Positions 54,622 to 63,201 of a stretch of DNA of 64,000 nucleotides are shown piece by piece. Numbering within the stretch: the stretch's first letter is position 1; every line of letters starts with the position of its first letter. Both the position numbers and the translations under genes were made by a program. The DNA is from Gymnodinialimonas sp. 57CJ19 (GTDB taxonomy: Bacteria > Pseudomonadota > Alphaproteobacteria > Rhodobacterales > Rhodobacteraceae). The notes beneath the pieces were generated by a model. That model had not been told where the DNA came from, ran no database searches, and was given only the letters and a program-made list of their open reading frames with translations. The stretch covers positions 2,392,001 through 2,456,000 of the forward strand of contig NZ_CP151587.1 of assembly GCF_038396845.1 (NCBI RefSeq), given 5' to 3'.

Positions 54622-55808
54622 CGGCTTGCGGTAATGGCACGCCCCGCGGCGACGCCAGAGGACCACGCCCATTGGAAGTTGTACCCCCCCAACCAGCCCG
54701 TCACGTCGACCGCCTCGCCAATCGCATAGAGGCCGCTAACATGCTGGCTTTCCATCGTTTTCGACGACAGCCCATCGGTGGCAATGCCGCCCAAGGTGAC
54801 CTCTGCGGTGCGATAGCCCTCAGATGAGGTCGGGGTCACGGGCCAGCCCGTCAAACGGTCACACAACGTCCGCAACGCGGTGTCGGATTGATCGGCAAGG
54901 TTGCCGGAAATCTCCCAGGTCTCGGCCAAATGCTGCACCAACTTCTTGGGCAAAAGGTCGGCGAGCACCGTGGTTAACGCCTTGTTGCCCACCTGGGTGC
55001 GGCGGCTGCGGAGGGTGTCAAACAGGTCCGTGTCCGGCAGTAAATGCAGCGACAGCGCGTCCCCCTCCACCCAATAGGAGGAGATTTGCAGGATCGACGG
55101 CCCCGAAAGCCCGCGATGGGTGAACAGCATCCCTTCGTCAAAGCTGGTGCCATTGCACGACACGCGGGCAGGCACAGAGGTGCCGGAAAGGGCGGCGAAA
55201 TGTTCCTTCGCCGCGCCCTCGAACGTCAATGGAACAAGGCCGGGGCGCGTATCGGTGAGGCGATGGCCGAACTGGGCCGCAAGGCGGTAGGCAAGGCCCG
55301 TGGCCCCCATTTTGGGAATGGATTTGCCGCCCGTGGCCAGCACCAGATTACGCGCCGTGACGGTGGCTTTCTTCCCTTCCCGCAGGAGGGCGGCGTGGAA
55401 CAGGCCATCGCGGTGGGACACCTCGGAAATTTCGGTCTGAAGCCAGAGCTTTGCCGGCGCCATTTCCGCCATCAACATGGCGATGATATCCTTGGCGGAG
55501 CGGTCGCAGAACTGCTGGCCAAGGGTTTTTTCGTGGTAGGGGATGCCGTGGGATTGCACGAGGTCGAGGAAATCCCATTGGGTGTAGCGGCTAAGCGCGG
55601 ATTTGGCGAAGTGCTTGTTCTCGCTCAGGAAATTTTCCGGGCCGGTGTAGATGTTGGTGAAGTTGCAGCGCCCCCCGCCAGAGATGCGGATCTTCTCTCC
55701 GGGGGCTTTGGCGTGGTCCACTACAAGGGTATCGGGCCCGGCGTGGGCGGCGCACATAAGGCCCGCGGCCCCGGCGCCAAGGATGAGAGTGTGAACGTGG
55801 TGGGCCAA
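54618..55808 (-). CDS. NAD(P)/FAD-dependent oxidoreductase, BaiN/HI0933 family
   Basis: The 396-aa flavoprotein starts MAHHVHTLILGAGAAGLMCA, an FAD-binding Rossmann motif, and has the diagnostic KIRISGGGRCNFTNI block, ATGGKSIPKMGATGLAYRLA, and a C-terminal GEAVDVTGWLGGYNFQWAWS. Members are annotated as aminoacetone oxidase-like or YhiN-like, and substrates are mostly unknown. It is downstream of the J-domain gene on the same strand with a 50-bp spacer. Confidence 0.9.
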   Translation of the reverse strand: MAHHVHTLILGAGAAGLMCAAHAGPDTLVVDHAKAPGEKIRISGGGRCNFTNIYTGPENFLSENKHFAKSALSRYTQWDFLDLVQSHGIPYHEKTLGQQFCDRSAKDIIAMLMAEMAPAKLWLQTEISEVSHRDGLFHAALLREGKKATVTARNLVLATGGKSIPKMGATGLAYRLAAQFGHRLTDTRPGLVPLTFEGAAKEHFAALSGTSVPARVSCNGTSFDEGMLFTHRGLSGPSILQISSYWVEGDALSLHLLPDTDLFDTLRSRRTQVGNKALTTVLADLLPKKLVQHLAETWEISGNLADQSDTALRTLCDRLTGWPVTPTSSEGYRTAEVTLGGIATDGLSSKTMESQHVSGLYAIGEAVDVTGWLGGYNFQWAWSSGVAAGRAITASR

Positions 55809-55857
55809 GGCGTTTCCGTCGATCCAGGGCGCATTGACCGCACCGTTTCAGGGCGTG

Positions 55858-56490
55858 TCAGTCCGCGAAGTTGCGGCTGACTTTGAGCTGATCCCAGGCC
55901 CAGACGACCTCTTGCAGCTTCTCTTCATCCGAGCGGTCGCCGCCGTTCATATCAGGGTGCAGCACCTTGATCAGGGCTTTGTAAGCCTTGCGAATTTCCG
56001 GCTTCGTGGCGTTGTCCTTGACCTCAAGGATCTCCACCGCGCGGCGTTCCGTGGGCGGCAGACGACGCCCCTTGGAGCCCGCACCACGGCCCGGATTTTG
56101 CGTCGCGTTCTGGCCCAGAACCTGATGGGGGTCTTCAATGCCCAACCGCTGCCAAGCGCGTTCCTCGGCGGAGCGTTTCAGGGGCTTTGTGGGGCGATCC
56201 CACACCCGATCCCGATCCATCTGGGCGTTCATCTCGGCCTCTGTCGTGCCCTCGAAGAAGTTCCATTTCAGGTTGTATTCGCGAACGTGGTCCCGGCAGA
56301 ACCAGTGAAATTCTTCAAGATTATCAGGGCCTTTGGGCGCGCGGTATTGGCCTGGCTCCTGGCAGCCGGGCGCTTCACATGGTCTTTGAGATGTCTCGAC
56401 GGCGCCGGACATGCCACGGCGTCCTGTGCGCCGCTTCTTCTTGTCAGACTTGACGCTAAGATCGAAGTTGAAGGGATCTTTGTCGGCCAT
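55858..56490 (-). CDS. J-domain protein (DnaJ-like) with cysteine-containing N-terminal region
   Basis: The 210-aa protein has its J domain at the C terminus (about residues 145-205, AVEILEVKDNATKPEIRKAY, with the Hsp70-contacting HPD in KVLHPDMNGG), unlike classical DnaJ where it is N-terminal. The N-terminal half has Cys and His residues (CEAPGCQEPGQYRAP, WFCRDHVREYN) suggestive of a small metal site. It would stimulate DnaK on unknown clients. It is divergent from bolA with about 75 bp between. Confidence 0.9.
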   Translation of the reverse strand: MADKDPFNFDLSVKSDKKKRRTGRRGMSGAVETSQRPCEAPGCQEPGQYRAPKGPDNLEEFHWFCRDHVREYNLKWNFFEGTTEAEMNAQMDRDRVWDRPTKPLKRSAEERAWQRLGIEDPHQVLGQNATQNPGRGAGSKGRRLPPTERRAVEILEVKDNATKPEIRKAYKALIKVLHPDMNGGDRSDEEKLQEVVWAWDQLKVSRNFAD

Positions 56491-56568
56491 GGGAATGCAC
56501 CTGTATCATTGGGAGTAAGCAGTTTAGTGTTTTGGCGGCTGAGGGGAAGGTCTTAGAGGGTGAAAATG

Positions 56569-56826
56569 ATGACACGGGCACAGAAAATTGAGGCGGCTTT
56601 GCGCGAAACCTTTGCGCCGAGACATCTTGAGGTTGTGGACGATAGCGAGGCCCATCGGGGCCACGCGGGATATCAGGATGGCGGCGAGAGCCATTTTAAC
56701 GTGCTTATAGAAAGCGATAAATTTCAAGGGCTTAGCCGGATCGCGCGGCACCGGGCGGTGCATGCGGCGATTGGGGCCGAGCTGATGTCAGAGATCCACG
56801 CCCTAGCCCTTACGATCCGCGACTAG
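56569..56826 (+). CDS. BolA family protein
   Basis: BolA-like proteins pair with monothiol glutaredoxins in iron-sulfur trafficking and iron sensing. The 85-aa protein shows RAQKIEAALRETFAPRHLEV, then SEAHRGHAGYQDGGESHFNV with the conserved His residues, and ARHRAVHAAIGAEL. A GAGGG site lies before two adjacent ATGs; the second is chosen for spacing. Its 3' end overlaps the convergent DUF4177 gene by 24 bases. Confidence 0.93.
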   Translation: MTRAQKIEAALRETFAPRHLEVVDDSEAHRGHAGYQDGGESHFNVLIESDKFQGLSRIARHRAVHAAIGAELMSEIHALALTIRD

Positions 56827-57204
56827 GGGCGCGGGCGCCTCATCTGGGGCGTCCCAGAGGTTTACCACTTCGTCATCGTCTGGTTCATCCTCAAAGTCAT
56901 CGTCGCTCTCGGTTCCGGTCACATCAACGATTGCCACGGTCTCGGTTTCGTGGGGCGGCGTTTGCGTCACTTCACCATCCACGACGCGCTGAAAAACAAG
57001 CAAATTCCGGTAGGTCGTGGTCTTGTTGGTCAGGCCCGAGCGTTCCTCATGCGGGAGGGTGTCGGCACGCAGGTATTGCCAGCCTTCAGCCGCCAATTCG
57101 TTCATCAACGCCTCAACGGAATGGGCGAACAATGCAGCGCCTTTGAGGCCACGCTGCTTGCGGGCTTTTTCGGGGGCGGGGACGACTTTGTACTCGGTTT
57201 TCAT
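56803..57204 (-). CDS. DUF4177-like protein
   Basis: The 133-aa protein begins MKTEYKVVPAPEKARKQRGL and contains SVEALMNELAAEGWQYLRAD, the beta-alpha unit of DUF4177, to about residue 75. The C-terminal half is strongly acidic (TESDDDFEDEPDDDEVVNLW) and probably disordered. There is no signal or membrane segment. Function unknown. It converges with bolA. Confidence 0.75.
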   Translation of the reverse strand: MKTEYKVVPAPEKARKQRGLKGAALFAHSVEALMNELAAEGWQYLRADTLPHEERSGLTNKTTTYRNLLVFQRVVDGEVTQTPPHETETVAIVDVTGTESDDDFEDEPDDDEVVNLWDAPDEAPAPLVADRKG

Positions 57205-57342
57205 GGGGGCGTTATGGCGCGGCTAAGGAGGACGGGCAAGGGCCTGTTGGGCTGGACGTCGCAGATAGGTTGAAGGTCATTTCGCCTGTGCCATGAGGCG
57301 GGCAGGGGAATTCTGAGTGGCTGTCAAATCCACCCAAGCGGC

Positions 57343-57472
57343 CTTATTCGGCAGGGTGCTTAACCCGTTCATTGCGGCGCGCGGTGCGACGGGAATCCCA
57401 GATCAGGGCCGCCGCCAAGGCAAGAGCAAAGGCGGGGATCGCAAGAAGGCTCAGGCTTTCCATGTCAGTCAT
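57343..57472 (-). pseudogene. Small membrane protein ORF with apparent frameshift
   Basis: The upstream frame starts at one of two ATGs (57472 or 57463, the latter with GGAGG at 9 bases) and encodes MESLSLLAIPAFAL, then leaves the hydrophobic pattern and stops. The neighbouring frame from about 57430 continues naturally as LAAALIWDSRRTARRNERVK and ends in TAA at 57343. Joining the two frames, equivalent to deleting one base near 57411-57425, gives a normal-looking protein of about 40 residues with one TM helix and a basic tail. It overlaps the upstream 74-aa gene stop. It may be a real frameshift or a sequence error. Confidence 0.4.
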
Positions 57473-57689
57473 CCTCCTTTTCTAAGTACCTTAGAATATA
57501 GTTGGCCCCGGCGTGCAAAGCTACCCCGGTGCCCAAAAATACTAGCGTCAGAAGGTTAACGGTCAATGTACCTTCCACGAGGGGCCGCAACAGCGCAAAG
57601 CCCAGAAAACCGATTGCAAGCGCGTTCAGAAACCCCGCACGCAGCTTGATCCGTTCGTTATGGGTGGCCAGCGGATCGCGAAGGCGCAT
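57465..57689 (-). CDS. Small membrane protein downstream of gatB
   Basis: The 74-aa product has a basic N terminus (MRLRDPLATHNERIKLRAGF) and two hydrophobic helices (NALAIGFLGFALLRPLVEG and VNLLTLVFLGTGVALHAGA), ending RYLEKEDD. It begins three bases after the gatB stop and ends overlapping the next small ORF, so it is part of the gatB transcript. The family resembles small roseobacter membrane proteins of unknown role. Confidence 0.7.
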   Translation of the reverse strand: MRLRDPLATHNERIKLRAGFLNALAIGFLGFALLRPLVEGTLTVNLLTLVFLGTGVALHAGANYILRYLEKEDD

Positions 57690-57692
57690 CGC

Positions 57693-59207
57693 CTACTCGG
57701 CCAGTTTCGCCGAGACGATCTGGTTGACGGCCTTGGGGTTGGCCTTGCCGCCGGTGGCTTTCATCACCTGACCCACGAACCAGCCCGCGAGTTTCGGGTT
57801 CTGTTTCGCCTTGGCGACCTGATCGGGGTTGGCGGCGATGATCTCATCCACCGCCGTTTCAATCGCGCCGGTGTCCGTGACCTGCTTGAGACCTTCGGTT
57901 TCCACAATCTCGGAGGGCGAGCGGCCAGAGGTATAACTGATCTCGAACACGTCCTTGGCGATCTTGCCCGAGATCGTGTCGGCTTCGATCAGTTCGATCA
58001 GCTCCGCCAATTGGGCGGGTGTCACGGGGCTGTCTTCGATCTGGCGCTCGTCTTTCTTCAGGCGGCCGAACAGCTCGTTAATCACCCAGTTGGCGGCGAG
58101 TTTGCCGTTCTTGGTGCCTGCGGTCACGGCCTCAAAATACTGGGCGGCTTCCACATCGGCGGTCAGAACCGAGGCATCGTAATCCGACAGGCCAAAGTCG
58201 CCAATGAACCGCGCCTTCTTGGCGTCGGGCAGTTCCGGCAGATTGGCGGCGATGCCGTCGACATAGGCTTGATCGAAGGTCAGGGGCAGCAGATCGGGGT
58301 CGGGGAAGTAGCGGTAATCATGCGCCTCTTCCTTGGACCGCATGGAGCGGGTTTCACCCTTGTCGGGGTCGTAAAGGCGGGTTTCCTGATCGACCGTGCC
58401 GCCGCCTTCGATGATGGCGATCTGGCGCTTTGCCTCAACCTCGATGGCTTGCTGAATGAAGCGCATGGAGTTCATGTTCTTGATCTCGCACCGCGTGCCG
58501 AGGTGGGAGAAATCCTGCGTGGCCTGATATTTCTCGTACTGACCGGGCGCGCAGACCGAAACGTTGACGTCGGCGCGCAGGTTGCCGTTTTGCATGTTGC
58601 CGTCGCAGGTGCCGAGGTACAGCATGATCTGGCGCAGCTTCACCACGTAGGCCGCGGCTTCCTCGGGCGAGCGGATGTCGGGCTTGGAGACGATCTCCAT
58701 CAGCGCCACGCCGGTGCGGTTGAGGTCGACGAACGACAGCGCCGGGTCCATGTCGTGGATGGATTTTCCGGCGTCCTGTTCAAGGTGAATGCGTTCGATG
58801 CGCACAAGGCGGGCCTTGCCGTCGCCCAGTTCCACCAGCACTTCGCCTTCGCCCACGATGGGGTGATAGAGCTGGCTGATCTGGTAGCCTTGGGGCAGGT
58901 CCGGGTAGAAGTAGTTCTTGCGGTCGAATGCGGATTCCAGATTGATCTCGGCCTTCAGGCCCAGACCCGTGCGCACGGCCTGATCCACGCAGGCCTGATT
59001 GATGACGGGCAACATGCCGGGCATGCCCGCGTCCACGAAGGCGACGTTGGAATTGGGCTCGGCCCCGAATTTGGTGGAAGCGCCAGAGAACAGCTTGGCG
59101 TTGGTGGAGACCTGGGCGTGAACCTCCATCCCGATCACAAGCTCCCAATCTTGCTTGGCGCCTGCAATCACACGAGGTTTCGGGGTGTCATAGGTGAGGT
59201 CGAGCAT
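57693..59207 (-). CDS. gatB: Asp-tRNA(Asn)/Glu-tRNA(Gln) amidotransferase subunit B
   Basis: GatB is the kinase-transamidase subunit that converts Glu-tRNA-Gln (and Asp-tRNA-Asn) to the amidated form with ammonia from GatA. The 504-aa protein starts [16 protein letters not shown], with [40 protein letters not shown], and a C-terminal YqeY-like tail domain ([36 protein letters not shown]). Upstream frame to 59474 is antisense to the PfpI gene. gatA and gatC are not in the window. Its need for misacylated Glu-tRNA fits the GltX found at 36 kb. Confidence 0.96.
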   Translation of the reverse strand: MLDLTYDTPKPRVIAGAKQDWELVIGMEVHAQVSTNAKLFSGASTKFGAEPNSNVAFVDAGMPGMLPVINQACVDQAVRTGLGLKAEINLESAFDRKNYFYPDLPQGYQISQLYHPIVGEGEVLVELGDGKARLVRIERIHLEQDAGKSIHDMDPALSFVDLNRTGVALMEIVSKPDIRSPEEAAAYVVKLRQIMLYLGTCDGNMQNGNLRADVNVSVCAPGQYEKYQATQDFSHLGTRCEIKNMNSMRFIQQAIEVEAKRQIAIIEGGGTVDQETRLYDPDKGETRSMRSKEEAHDYRYFPDPDLLPLTFDQAYVDGIAANLPELPDAKKARFIGDFGLSDYDASVLTADVEAAQYFEAVTAGTKNGKLAANWVINELFGRLKKDERQIEDSPVTPAQLAELIELIEADTISGKIAKDVFEISYTSGRSPSEIVETEGLKQVTDTGAIETAVDEIIAANPDQVAKAKQNPKLAGWFVGQVMKATGGKANPKAVNQIVSAKLAE

Positions 59208-59334
59208 GGGTGTCTCCGGCAATGTGTTGCGAGGTGGTTTAGGGCAGGGGCGGGGGCCGGGCAAGAGTGGGATGGAACACGATTGGGCTTCGTCACGTTG
59301 GGCCCCCGTACCCAATGCAAAGGAGGCATGAATT

Positions 59335-59895
59335 ATGCCCGAGATGAGCAACGCAAAGATCCTGATTATGTCCACCCACGGTTTTGAGCAATCGGAGCTG
59401 GAAGTGCCGCTGAAAAAGCTGCGCGACGCAGGGGCCGAGGTGCATGTGGCCGCCCCCGAAGCCGGAGAGATCACCGGTTGGGATGGCGGGAATTGGGGCG
59501 ATAAGGTCGGCGTTGATCTGACGCTGGATCAGGTGAACCCCGCCGATTACAACGCTTTGGTGCTGCCCGGCGGCCAGATCAACCCCGATATCCTGCGCAC
59601 CAAACCCGATGCCGTGGCGCTGGTGAAAGAGTTCGTGGAGACGGGCAAAATCGTCGCTGCGATCTGTCACGGCCCATGGATGCTGGTGGAAGCCGGCGTG
59701 GTTGAGGGGCGTGAGATGACCTCGTACCCGTCGATCAAGACGGACCTGATAAATGCTGGCGCGAAATGGGAAGACAGCGAGGTGGCGATTTCCAACGGGA
59801 TCATCACCAGCCGGAACCCCGATGATCTGGAAGCCTTCGTGACGAAGATCATTGAAGAGGTCGAAGAAGGCCGCCACGAACGCTCGGCTGCCTGA
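59335..59895 (+). CDS. PfpI/DJ-1 family protein (type 1 glutamine amidotransferase-like)
   Basis: The 186-aa protein matches the PfpI/YhbO group of the DJ-1 superfamily: [35 protein letters not shown], and the nucleophile Cys in [15 protein letters not shown] followed by His. Members have been described as peptidases, glyoxalases or protein deglycases, and the true role is debated. It is divergent from gatB across about 125 bp. A stress-response function is inferred from relatives. Confidence 0.9.
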   Translation: MPEMSNAKILIMSTHGFEQSELEVPLKKLRDAGAEVHVAAPEAGEITGWDGGNWGDKVGVDLTLDQVNPADYNALVLPGGQINPDILRTKPDAVALVKEFVETGKIVAAICHGPWMLVEAGVVEGREMTSYPSIKTDLINAGAKWEDSEVAISNGIITSRNPDDLEAFVTKIIEEVEEGRHERSAA

Positions 59896-60103
59896 TTCTC
59901 TTGCGCCGAACAGGACTGAAATGACGGTAAAAGGGGCCGGGGTGTTTTATACGCTTCGGCCCATTTTCATGCCGAATCCCCGGTTTTTGGGCGGAAACCA
60001 GCCGTTTTTCCCAAGGGAACAAGGGGGATGGGTTGATTTGAACGATGTCCCCGCGCACCTCCGGTCGATCAAAAACGTCTGCCTTATATAGAGTGAAGAA
60101 GTG

Positions 60104-60727
60104 ATGAGTGTGTTTTCCCGCGTGGCCCGGTTCGGGGTATGTATGACTGCGGTGCTGAGTTTGACGGCGTGCAATGCCTTGTCGGACATTTCGTTTCCCG
60201 GCTTCGAGCGCGAAGTGGAAGTGGTGGAAATTCCGGTGATGCGGTGGGATCATCGCCCCGATGGGGCCTCGTGGACCTCGACGGCGTTCGCGGCTTTGGA
60301 CACCCACGCCAGCGTGCTGCCAACGCTGGTGCCTGCCGATATCGCGCAGTGGTGCCCTGCCTATCCCGAAGCGCCGCTGGAGAACCGAGAGGCGTTCTGG
60401 ACCGGCTTGATGTCGGCCTTGGCCCGCCATGAAAGCACATGGAACCAGCAAGCGGTCGGCGGCGGCGGGCGTTGGTTTGGCCTTGTGCAGATCAGCCCGG
60501 CCACGGCGCGTCACTACGGGTGCCAGGCGACAAGCGGCCAGGCCTTGCTGGACGGGGACGCCAATATCTCTTGCGCCATGCGGATTTGGGCCACGACCGT
60601 GCCGCGTGATGGCGTTGTAGCCGCCTCCCGCGGCGGGGTGGCCGCAGATTGGGGGCCGTTCGTGCAAGCGCCCAAGCGTGAAGAAATGCGCCAGTGGATA
60701 TCCTCGCAGCCCTATTGCGCGACTTAA
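60104..60727 (+). CDS. SLT-like lipoprotein (lytic transglycosylase fold), paralog 1
   Basis: The 207-aa product has a lipobox signal peptide (VCMTAVLSLTACNAL) and then a compact lysozyme-like domain. The segment ALARHESTWNQQAVGGGGRW-FGLVQISPATAR matches the SLT catalytic pattern, with Glu in HEST as the likely catalytic acid. Two conserved Cys pairs may form periplasmic disulfides. ATG at 60104 has GAAGAAG upstream. The next gene is a paralog. It presumably cleaves or binds peptidoglycan from the outer-membrane side; enzymatic activity is not certain. Confidence 0.78.
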   Translation: MSVFSRVARFGVCMTAVLSLTACNALSDISFPGFEREVEVVEIPVMRWDHRPDGASWTSTAFAALDTHASVLPTLVPADIAQWCPAYPEAPLENREAFWTGLMSALARHESTWNQQAVGGGGRWFGLVQISPATARHYGCQATSGQALLDGDANISCAMRIWATTVPRDGVVAASRGGVAADWGPFVQAPKREEMRQWISSQPYCAT

Positions 60728-60846
60728 CCACGTTTTAACCGCGAGCTGTTTTACCGGGGTCCATGGTTTCTTTGCGCCCCCTTGCTTTGCTGCTTATTAT
60801 TCGGGCATGTTCATGCCCTGTGCCAAACCTGGGGGGATGGCTGCCA

Positions 60847-61818
60847 ATGGGCGTTCTGCGTCTTATTTCTTTTGCCAGTGGCTTTGCCGCTGTGACGGCC
60901 TGTGCGCCGGGGCTTGCCTTTGGGCAAGTTGAAGCGGTTGTGGGGGCGGCAACCCAAGGGGCGGCGGTCGAAGTGACCTCTGCCGTGGCGGGGCCCGATG
61001 GCTCGATCGAGGCGGTGCCTTCGGGGGCGGCGCCTTTGCTGCATGTCCCGACCGACGGGGACGGGCTGCCCGATCTGGCGATTGTGCCAGAGGTGGCAGA
61101 TGACGCGCCCGAGATCAGTGAGTTGGCCCCAGATAGCAGCCTGCGCCCCGTGGTGCGCGATTCGTGGGCCGTGCCCGCCGCAAGGTGGGATGAACACCCG
61201 CGCGGCCCCCGTTGGACGGCGGCTGTCTTGGCGGCCCTGCGCGGACCCGGCGCGCCGCTGCTGGAGACCGAGCCGCGCGATATCGGCGCCTGGTGCCCCG
61301 GCTATCTGGATGCTTCGCCCGAGCAGCGGGCCGCGTTTTGGACTGGCTTGATATCCTCGCTCGCGTGGCACGAAAGCACCCATAACCCCCGCGCTGTGGG
61401 CGGTGGCGGGCAATGGTTCGGGCTGGTGCAGATCTCTCCAGGGACGGCGCGGTGGCGCGATTGCGATGTCCGCTCGGGCGAGGCGTTGTTGAACGGCGCA
61501 GCTAACCTGCGCTGCGGCGTGCGGATCATGGGGGTGACTGTGCCCCGTGATGATGTCGTGTCCGAAGGGATGCGCGGCGTGGCCGCCGATTGGGGGCCGT
61601 TCCATTCCGCGCGCAAACGCGAGGATATGCGCAATTGGGTGCGAGAGCAGGAATATTGTCAGGCCAGCGCCCCGCAAATGCGCCCGGTGATGCGGCCCGA
61701 AGGTGCAAACCTGCCGATGCTGGATGAGGCGCCGATGCTGGATGAAGCGCGGGTGCTGTCACCGCATCCGGTCTCGGCCCAGGACGTCCGGCCCGTGCCT
61801 CGGCCCGTAAACCTATAG
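60847..61818 (+). CDS. SLT-like lipoprotein (lytic transglycosylase fold), paralog 2
   Basis: The 323-aa product has a signal region with AVTAC (GVLRLISFASGFAAVTACAP), an acidic, Pro/Ala-rich linker (about 20-105), and an SLT-like domain strongly similar to paralog 1: FWTGLISSLAWHESTHNPRA, then VGGGGQWFGLVQISPGTARW and GVAADWGPFHSARKREDMRN. A Pro-rich C-terminal tail contains a duplicated PMLDEA. ATG 60847 has GGGGGA at about 8 bases; an upstream ATG at 60763 is possible. The tandem pair looks like a local duplication in which paralog 2 gained extra low-complexity segments. Confidence 0.76.
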   Translation: MGVLRLISFASGFAAVTACAPGLAFGQVEAVVGAATQGAAVEVTSAVAGPDGSIEAVPSGAAPLLHVPTDGDGLPDLAIVPEVADDAPEISELAPDSSLRPVVRDSWAVPAARWDEHPRGPRWTAAVLAALRGPGAPLLETEPRDIGAWCPGYLDASPEQRAAFWTGLISSLAWHESTHNPRAVGGGGQWFGLVQISPGTARWRDCDVRSGEALLNGAANLRCGVRIMGVTVPRDDVVSEGMRGVAADWGPFHSARKREDMRNWVREQEYCQASAPQMRPVMRPEGANLPMLDEAPMLDEARVLSPHPVSAQDVRPVPRPVNL

Positions 61819-61829
61819 GCGCAAACGAA

Positions 61830-61855
61830 AAAGCCCCCGCGAAAGGGGGCTTTGT
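61830..61855 (+). terminator. Terminator after the second SLT-like gene
   Basis: A 9-bp stem AAAGCCCCC/GGGGGCTTT with a 6-base loop lies about 12 bp after the stop codon and is followed by a short T-rich stretch. Confidence 0.82.
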
Positions 61856-61873
61856 TCACGTAGGATGGCCATA

Positions 61874-62287
61874 TCAAGACCGTTCGCGAACCGGAATGCC
61901 GCGGTTCGTAGCTTCGCGGATCATGTCGTAGGGATCGGGCAAGCATTGCAGCGGCAGGACAATCTCGGTCCCGTCCTCCAGCATCAGGCCCATGCGGCGA
62001 TCGGCGCCACGATTGATCACGCTCAGGTGGGAAATCTGCGCGGTGGGAATGACGATATCCTCGTTCCCGCCATGGATCCTCCACGATGACCGGGTCATCT
62101 TTATGCCGTAGGTGGGTACGCGGGTGACTTGGAACAGGCACACCAGCAGCGCCGGCACCATCAGGAGGAGCACGAAGCCGGGGGCGATCTGCCACAGGAA
62201 CACGGTAAGAGCGCTCAGGCCGGTAAAGCTGAGAATGCTTAGGCTGGCACTTCCGGGGCGGGATGCATATTCAAAAGTATCTGTCAT
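61874..62287 (-). CDS. Small membrane protein with PH-like cytoplasmic part
   Basis: The 137-aa protein has two close transmembrane helices (about residues 16-35 and 38-55, LSILSFTGLSALTVFLWQIA and FVLLLMVPALLVCLFQV), then a beta-rich soluble domain (MTRSSWRIHGGNEDIVIPTA, HLSVINRGADRRMGLMLEDG). The layout resembles bacterial PH-domain membrane proteins, but the match is weak. The start at 62287 (MTDTFEYAS) begins the hydrophobic region; the longer frame is antisense. Function unknown. Confidence 0.7.
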   Translation of the reverse strand: MTDTFEYASRPGSASLSILSFTGLSALTVFLWQIAPGFVLLLMVPALLVCLFQVTRVPTYGIKMTRSSWRIHGGNEDIVIPTAQISHLSVINRGADRRMGLMLEDGTEIVLPLQCLPDPYDMIREATNRGIPVRERS

Positions 62288-62449
62288 GGCGATGATATAG
62301 AGGGCCAATTGTGCCCAGATTAGGGAACGGTTAAGGCCGCCGAGTGTTGCTTTTCGGGCGTGCTGTGGGGGCAAGTCGCGGAAAGGTGCCTCAATCGGGG
62401 CGCAGATTGCACGATGGGCAAGCCGAAAGCGGGCTGCTAGACAAGCGCC

Positions 62450-63196
62450 ATGACCCACGCCCCAATAGATGCACGCGCCAAAGGGCGCATTCCCGCCCTC
62501 GACATCGCGCGGACCCTCGCGTTGATCGCCATGGCGGTATTCCACTTCACCTTCGATCTGGAGATGTTCGGCCACGTCCCCTTCGGGACCGCAACCACGG
62601 GCTTTTGGCGGGCATTGGCGGTGGGCACGGCGGGCTCGTTCCTGTTTCTTGCGGGGGTGGGCCTGTGGTTGGCGCACGCAAATGGCATCCGTTGGACCGC
62701 GTTCCTGCGCCGCTTCGCGGTGATCGTGGGGGCGGCGGCATTGGTGAGCATTGGCACCTATCTGGCCTTCCCCCATGCCTTTGTGTTCTTCGGCATCCTG
62801 CATTCCATCGCCCTGTGCAGCCTTCTGGGCCTTGCCGTCTTGCGCTTGCCCGTCGTAGTGATCGCGGCGCTGGCCGTGGCTGTTTTCTACGCGCCAAACT
62901 TCCTGAGCGGGCCGATGTTCAATGCGCCCTATTGGTGGTGGAGCGGGTTGCAGACAATCCCCCTGAGCACGGTGGATTACGAGCCGATCTTCCCCTGGTT
63001 CGCGCCGTTTCTGGCCGGGATCGCGGCGTCAAAGCTGGCCAGCCATTTCGGCATTTGGGCTCGCGTCACCACACAAACCCCGACACGCGCCGCGCGTCTG
63101 GCGGGCTTGCCGGGGCGGCATTCCTTGCTGATTTACCTGATCCACCAGCCGATCCTGATCGGCATCGTCTGGAGCGCGACGCAGCTTTTGCGGTAG
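62450..63196 (+). CDS. DUF1624/HGSNAT-like membrane acyltransferase-type protein
   Basis: The 248-aa integral membrane protein matches the heparan-alpha-glucosaminide N-acetyltransferase catalytic-domain family (PF07786): KGRIPALDIARTLALIAMAV, then FHFTFDLEMFGHV, AGSFLFLAGVGLWLAHANGI, and a C-terminal RHSLLIYLIHQPILIGIVW. About seven helices are predicted. Family members are thought to move acyl groups across membranes onto sugars, but bacterial substrates are unknown. It converges with pepN. Confidence 0.85.
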   Translation: MTHAPIDARAKGRIPALDIARTLALIAMAVFHFTFDLEMFGHVPFGTATTGFWRALAVGTAGSFLFLAGVGLWLAHANGIRWTAFLRRFAVIVGAAALVSIGTYLAFPHAFVFFGILHSIALCSLLGLAVLRLPVVVIAALAVAVFYAPNFLSGPMFNAPYWWWSGLQTIPLSTVDYEPIFPWFAPFLAGIAASKLASHFGIWARVTTQTPTRAARLAGLPGRHSLLIYLIHQPILIGIVWSATQLLR

Positions 63197-63201
63197 CGCG
63201 G

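Noticed and set aside
57660..59387. 575-codon open frame opposite gatB
   Set aside because: High-GC antisense artefact; gatB on the minus strand has full family homology over the same span.
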